Program-made: the position numbers and the translations under genes
Assembly: GCA_905206195.1 (NCBI GenBank)
Contig: CAJLGN010000042.1
Coordinates: 1-8,372, forward strand
Source of the DNA: an uncultured Roseburia sp.
GTDB taxonomy: Bacteria; Bacillota; Clostridia; Lachnospirales; Lachnospiraceae
Length of the DNA: 8,372 nucleotides
Reading direction: 5' to 3'
The notes under the pieces: model-generated
Seen by the model: only the letters and a program-made list of their open reading frames with translations
Database searches by the model: none
What the model was told of the DNA's origin: nothing
Shown here: one piece after another, positions 6,830 through 8,372 of the stretch
How the letters are laid out: the number at the start of each line of letters is the position of its first letter
How positions within the stretch are numbered: position 1 is the stretch's first letter

Positions 6830-6858
6830 TTGCTATCCGGCATATTTGCCTGTATCAT
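6830..6858 (+). promoter_or_regulatory. Predicted promoter of the Crp/Fnr regulator gene
   Basis: TTGCTA (6830-6835) and TATCAT (6853-6858, 5/6) are separated by 17 bp, giving a predicted start near 6865. The -10 lies in a direct repeat TATCATAAA (6853-6861 and 6864-6872) spaced 11 bp apart. Confidence 0.5.
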
Positions 6859-6892
6859 AAAGCTATCATAAAAATAAAAGGAGTTATATGCT

Positions 6893-7567
6893 ATGTTAAA
6901 CCAGGAGGATTTGTCCACACTCCGCGAAAATCTGGCATTTTGGGAACAACTCAGCCCCGCGCAGAGAGAGCTGCTCACCGCAAGCACAAAGCGCGCCCAT
7001 TTCTCAAAAGGGCAGGCATTGCACTGCGGTGAGAACGACTGCATCGGTGTCCTGCTCGTCAAAAGCGGCAGCATTCGCGCATACATCACCTCAGACGAGG
7101 GCAGAGAGGTCACCTTGTACCGTCTGGAATCCGGTGATATCTGCATCCTCTCCGCCTCCTGTGTGATGCAAAGCATTGATTTTGATGTCTCGGTCGACGC
7201 CGAGACGGACTGCGAGGTTCTCCAGATCTCCTCGATGGGATTTTCACGCCTCGCCTCTGAAAATATCTATGTGGAGCTTTTTTCTTATAAGATGACTGCA
7301 GAGCGTTTCTCGGACGTTATGTGGGCGATGCAACAACTTCTTTTCACCAGCTTCGACAAGCGTCTCGCGTCGTTCTTGCTGGACGAGTGCGCAAAAAGTG
7401 GCGGTGATACGCTCCACATAACCCACGAGCAGATCGCACGATATCTCGGCTCCGCCAGGGAGGTAGTCTCCCGGATGCTCAATTATTTTTCGAAGGAAGG
7501 GTACGTGTCGCTCTCCCGGGGTACAATCACCCTCCTCGACCGAAAGGGACTGCGCAAGGTCCTCTAG
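6893..7567 (+). CDS. Crp/Fnr-family transcriptional regulator
   Basis: This 224-residue protein has the standard Crp/Fnr layout: an N-terminal cyclic-nucleotide-binding-type beta-roll (about 15-120), a long dimerisation helix (about 124-152) and a C-terminal winged helix (about 155-220). The recognition helix reads G-S-A-R189-E190-V-V-S-R194-M-L, the same R-E-x-x-x-R spacing with which E. coli Crp contacts TGTGA half-sites; the matching sites are present in this window. There are six cysteines (45, 50, 84, 90, 107, 166), but no FNR-type N-terminal cluster C-x2-C-x5-C and no clear cAMP-binding signature, so the signal is unknown. The start has AGGAG about 9 nt upstream; an ATG 5 nt earlier is closer to it but reads only Met-Leu-Cys-stop. 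It diverges from the ferredoxin operon and converges on trxA. Redox sensing is inferred from the neighbours. Confidence 0.95.
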   Translation: MLNQEDLSTLRENLAFWEQLSPAQRELLTASTKRAHFSKGQALHCGENDCIGVLLVKSGSIRAYITSDEGREVTLYRLESGDICILSASCVMQSIDFDVSVDAETDCEVLQISSMGFSRLASENIYVELFSYKMTAERFSDVMWAMQQLLFTSFDKRLASFLLDECAKSGGDTLHITHEQIARYLGSAREVVSRMLNYFSKEGYVSLSRGTITLLDRKGLRKVL

Positions 7568-7587
7568 AGCATCAAAACCCAAAATGA

Positions 7588-7646
7588 AAAAAGAGGATGT
7601 CTGAAAGGTAAGCTCTTCCTCGATACCTTCCGGACATCCTCTTTTT
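7588..7646. terminator. Bidirectional rho-independent terminator between regulator gene and trxA
   Basis: A very long stem: AAAAAGAGGATGTC (7588-7601) pairs perfectly with 7633-7646 and AAGGTA (7605-7610) with TACCTT (7624-7629). One mismatch and one G-U pair lie between the two blocks, and the loop is 13 nt. It is flanked by an A-run on the left and a T-run on the right, so it works on both strands, as expected between convergent genes. Confidence 0.92.
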
Positions 7647-7677
7647 GCAAGACAATATCTACGCTGTCATTGCCTCG

Positions 7678-7989
7678 TTATACTTCCAACATCTTTAATA
7701 TCTCTGCCTTGGACTTTACACCGACAGAGTTTGATACTACCTGACCATCCTTCACGACCATGAGCGTCGGGATTGTCATGATCTTGTACTGCGCCGCGAG
7801 CTCCGGCTCGTCGTCCACGTTAATCTTGCAGATCTTGGCATCGGTCACCTCGCCCGCCAGCTCCTCCACAACCGGGAGAAGCATCTGGCACGGTCCGCAC
7901 CATGTTGCCCAGAAATCCACCAGTACCGGCTTGTCTGATTTTAATACTTCGCTCTCAAAATTGTCCTTTGTAATGTGTAATGCTGCCAT
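7678..7989 (-). CDS. trxA: Thioredoxin
   Basis: This 103-residue cytoplasmic thiol-disulfide reductant has the typical thioredoxin length. The active site is WCGPC (30-34) with redox cysteines 31 and 34; the buried Asp25 (VDFWA) and the cis-proline motif TIPT (Pro74) are present. The tail VKDGQVVSNSVGVKSKAEILKML matches the family, although the usual G-x3 loop residues are slightly altered (SNSVGVKSK). AAGGAG lies 7 nt before the ATG. No thioredoxin reductase gene lies next to it within the window. It stands alone after a promoter with an activator-like Crp/Fnr site and ends at a terminator shared with the regulator gene, which suggests control by that regulator. Confidence 0.97.
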   Translation of the reverse strand: MAALHITKDNFESEVLKSDKPVLVDFWATWCGPCQMLLPVVEELAGEVTDAKICKINVDDEPELAAQYKIMTIPTLMVVKDGQVVSNSVGVKSKAEILKMLEV

Positions 7990-8032
7990 ATCTTTTCTCC
8001 TTTTCGGTTTGCTGTTTTATTCTCTGAATGTT

Positions 8033-8038
8033 ATTTTA
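8033..8038 (-). promoter_or_regulatory. -10 element of the trxA promoter
   Basis: TAAAAT on the minus strand (5/6) has a predicted start near 8026, about 36 nt before the trxA ATG. The hexamer 17 bp upstream (ACAGAT) matches the -35 consensus at no position, again suggesting activator dependence. Confidence 0.5.
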
Positions 8039-8057
8039 CCCATTTTTTTGTTTTTAT

Positions 8058-8074
8058 CTGTGAGCAGATCACAG
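8058..8074. promoter_or_regulatory. Candidate Crp/Fnr operator CTGTGA-N5-TCACAG before trxA
   Basis: A perfect palindrome with 6-bp arms (8058-8063 and 8069-8074) and a 5-bp centre; the core is TGTGA-N5-TCACA. Its centre (8066) is 28 bp from the -10 edge, about -40 from the predicted start. It lacks a following T-run on either strand, so a terminator reading is unlikely. It has the same form and position as the site before the ferredoxin. Confidence 0.6.
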
Positions 8075-8097
8075 TCCCGGTAAATAAAAAAATTATT

Positions 8098-8372
8098 TTA
8101 GTCTCTTTTGTAAATAGAGGCGCATCCCTCCTCCCCCATGATTTCCACTCGGAAGTCTTCCTGCACACAGCAGAGCAAAGACCAAGCGCACGCGCTGTAG
8201 TGACGCCACGAACACGCGGATAATTTCCGCCGGATCTAACTGCCTGTCCAAGAAAACACTCCCCAAAACAGTTCATCGTCCCCTGCCCCGCCACATCAAA
8301 CAGGGATCGGTTCACATTGTCTTTTATTCCAAGGGCACCGTTTGGTGCACTTCCTCGGTATGCCCCGCCTGG
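8098..8372 (-). pseudogene. Coding-like remnant with frame changes, 5' part outside window
   Basis: Unrecognised. The minus strand reads like protein in three frames in succession. From the window edge to about 8255 one frame reads ...NVNRSLFDVAGQGTMNCFGE. From about 8255 to 8175 a second reads LDPAEIIRVFVASLQRVRL. From about 8175 to the TAA at 8098-8100 a third reads QEDFRVEIMGEEGCASIYK. Third-position G+C is high in each segment in its own frame and falls outside it. Base composition turns sharply AT-rich just past 8115-8100, where the last frame stops, as at the end of a gene. One frame stays open to 8031, but its last 25 codons run through AT-rich promoter sequence and look non-coding. 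The likely explanation is a decayed gene or sequencing indels (T4/G4 runs at 8252-8266). It could also be ordinary non-coding DNA. Confidence 0.35.

Noticed and set aside
6508..7176. A 222-codon open frame on the minus strand across the regulator/ferredoxin gap
   Set aside because: It runs over the ferredoxin in another frame and through the antisense of the regulator; it also crosses two promoters. The ferredoxin frame has two intact cluster motifs.
8058..8074. Hairpin as terminator of the right-edge gene
   Set aside because: The stem has only 6 bp and no T-run follows on either strand; the T-run on the minus strand precedes it. Its position relative to the trxA -10 fits an operator better.
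8031..8097. Extension of the right-edge open frame to 8031
   Set aside because: This stretch is AT-rich, holds the trxA promoter and palindrome, and encodes Lys/Ile-rich sequence unlike the segments before it.
1..8372. tRNA or rRNA genes, CRISPR arrays, insertion sequences, phage or toxin-antitoxin genes
   Set aside because: No such structure, repeat array, transposase or integrase motif was found by reading both strands; the window is ordinary chromosomal gene content.

Overview
The window looks like a chromosomal piece of an anaerobic, low-to-mid GC Gram-positive bacterium, most likely a Clostridia member of the Lachnospiraceae type. The evidence is strong AGGAGG-like ribosome binding sites, a lipoprotein substrate-binding protein, a YitT-family protein, a small 2[4Fe-4S] ferredoxin and a Clostridia-style Crp/Fnr regulator. 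The family-level placement is inference. No mobile element, CRISPR array, tRNA or rRNA was seen.

Left part (1-3655, all minus strand): a YkgJ-type cysteine-cluster protein cut by the window edge (1-628); a rho-independent terminator (756-795); and a complete methionine-type ABC importer operon transcribed metN (2413-3492), metI (1761-2423), metQ (833-1744). The operon has its own good promoter (-10 at 3564-3569, -35 at 3588-3593). Upstream of it lies a 43-bp interrupted palindrome (3602-3644) whose core is a T-N11-A LysR-type box centred about 66 bp before the predicted start of transcription.

Middle part (3656-5848, minus strand): three overlapping genes, a small VanZ-like membrane protein, a YitT-family membrane protein and a LysR-type regulator. 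The regulator is translationally coupled to yitT and sits directly upstream of the importer operon, so it is the obvious candidate regulator for metNIQ.

Right part (5928-8372): a redox island. A 65-residue 2[4Fe-4S] ferredoxin and a membrane protein with two NapH-like cysteine motifs are co-transcribed on the minus strand. They diverge from a Crp/Fnr-family regulator on the plus strand (6893-7567). The regulator converges on a thioredoxin gene (7678-7989, minus) across a long bidirectional terminator. The ferredoxin and thioredoxin promoters each have a perfect or near-perfect -10, no -35, and a TGTGA-N5-T(C/T)ACA palindrome centred about 41 bp before the predicted start. The regulator's recognition helix carries the R-E-x-x-x-R pattern with which Crp reads TGTGA. 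The simplest reading is a small local regulon in which this regulator activates ferredoxin/membrane Fe-S and thioredoxin genes and perhaps itself. This is the most interesting signal in the window. The right edge (8098-8372) holds coding-like sequence that changes reading frame at least twice, probably a decayed or mis-sequenced gene.
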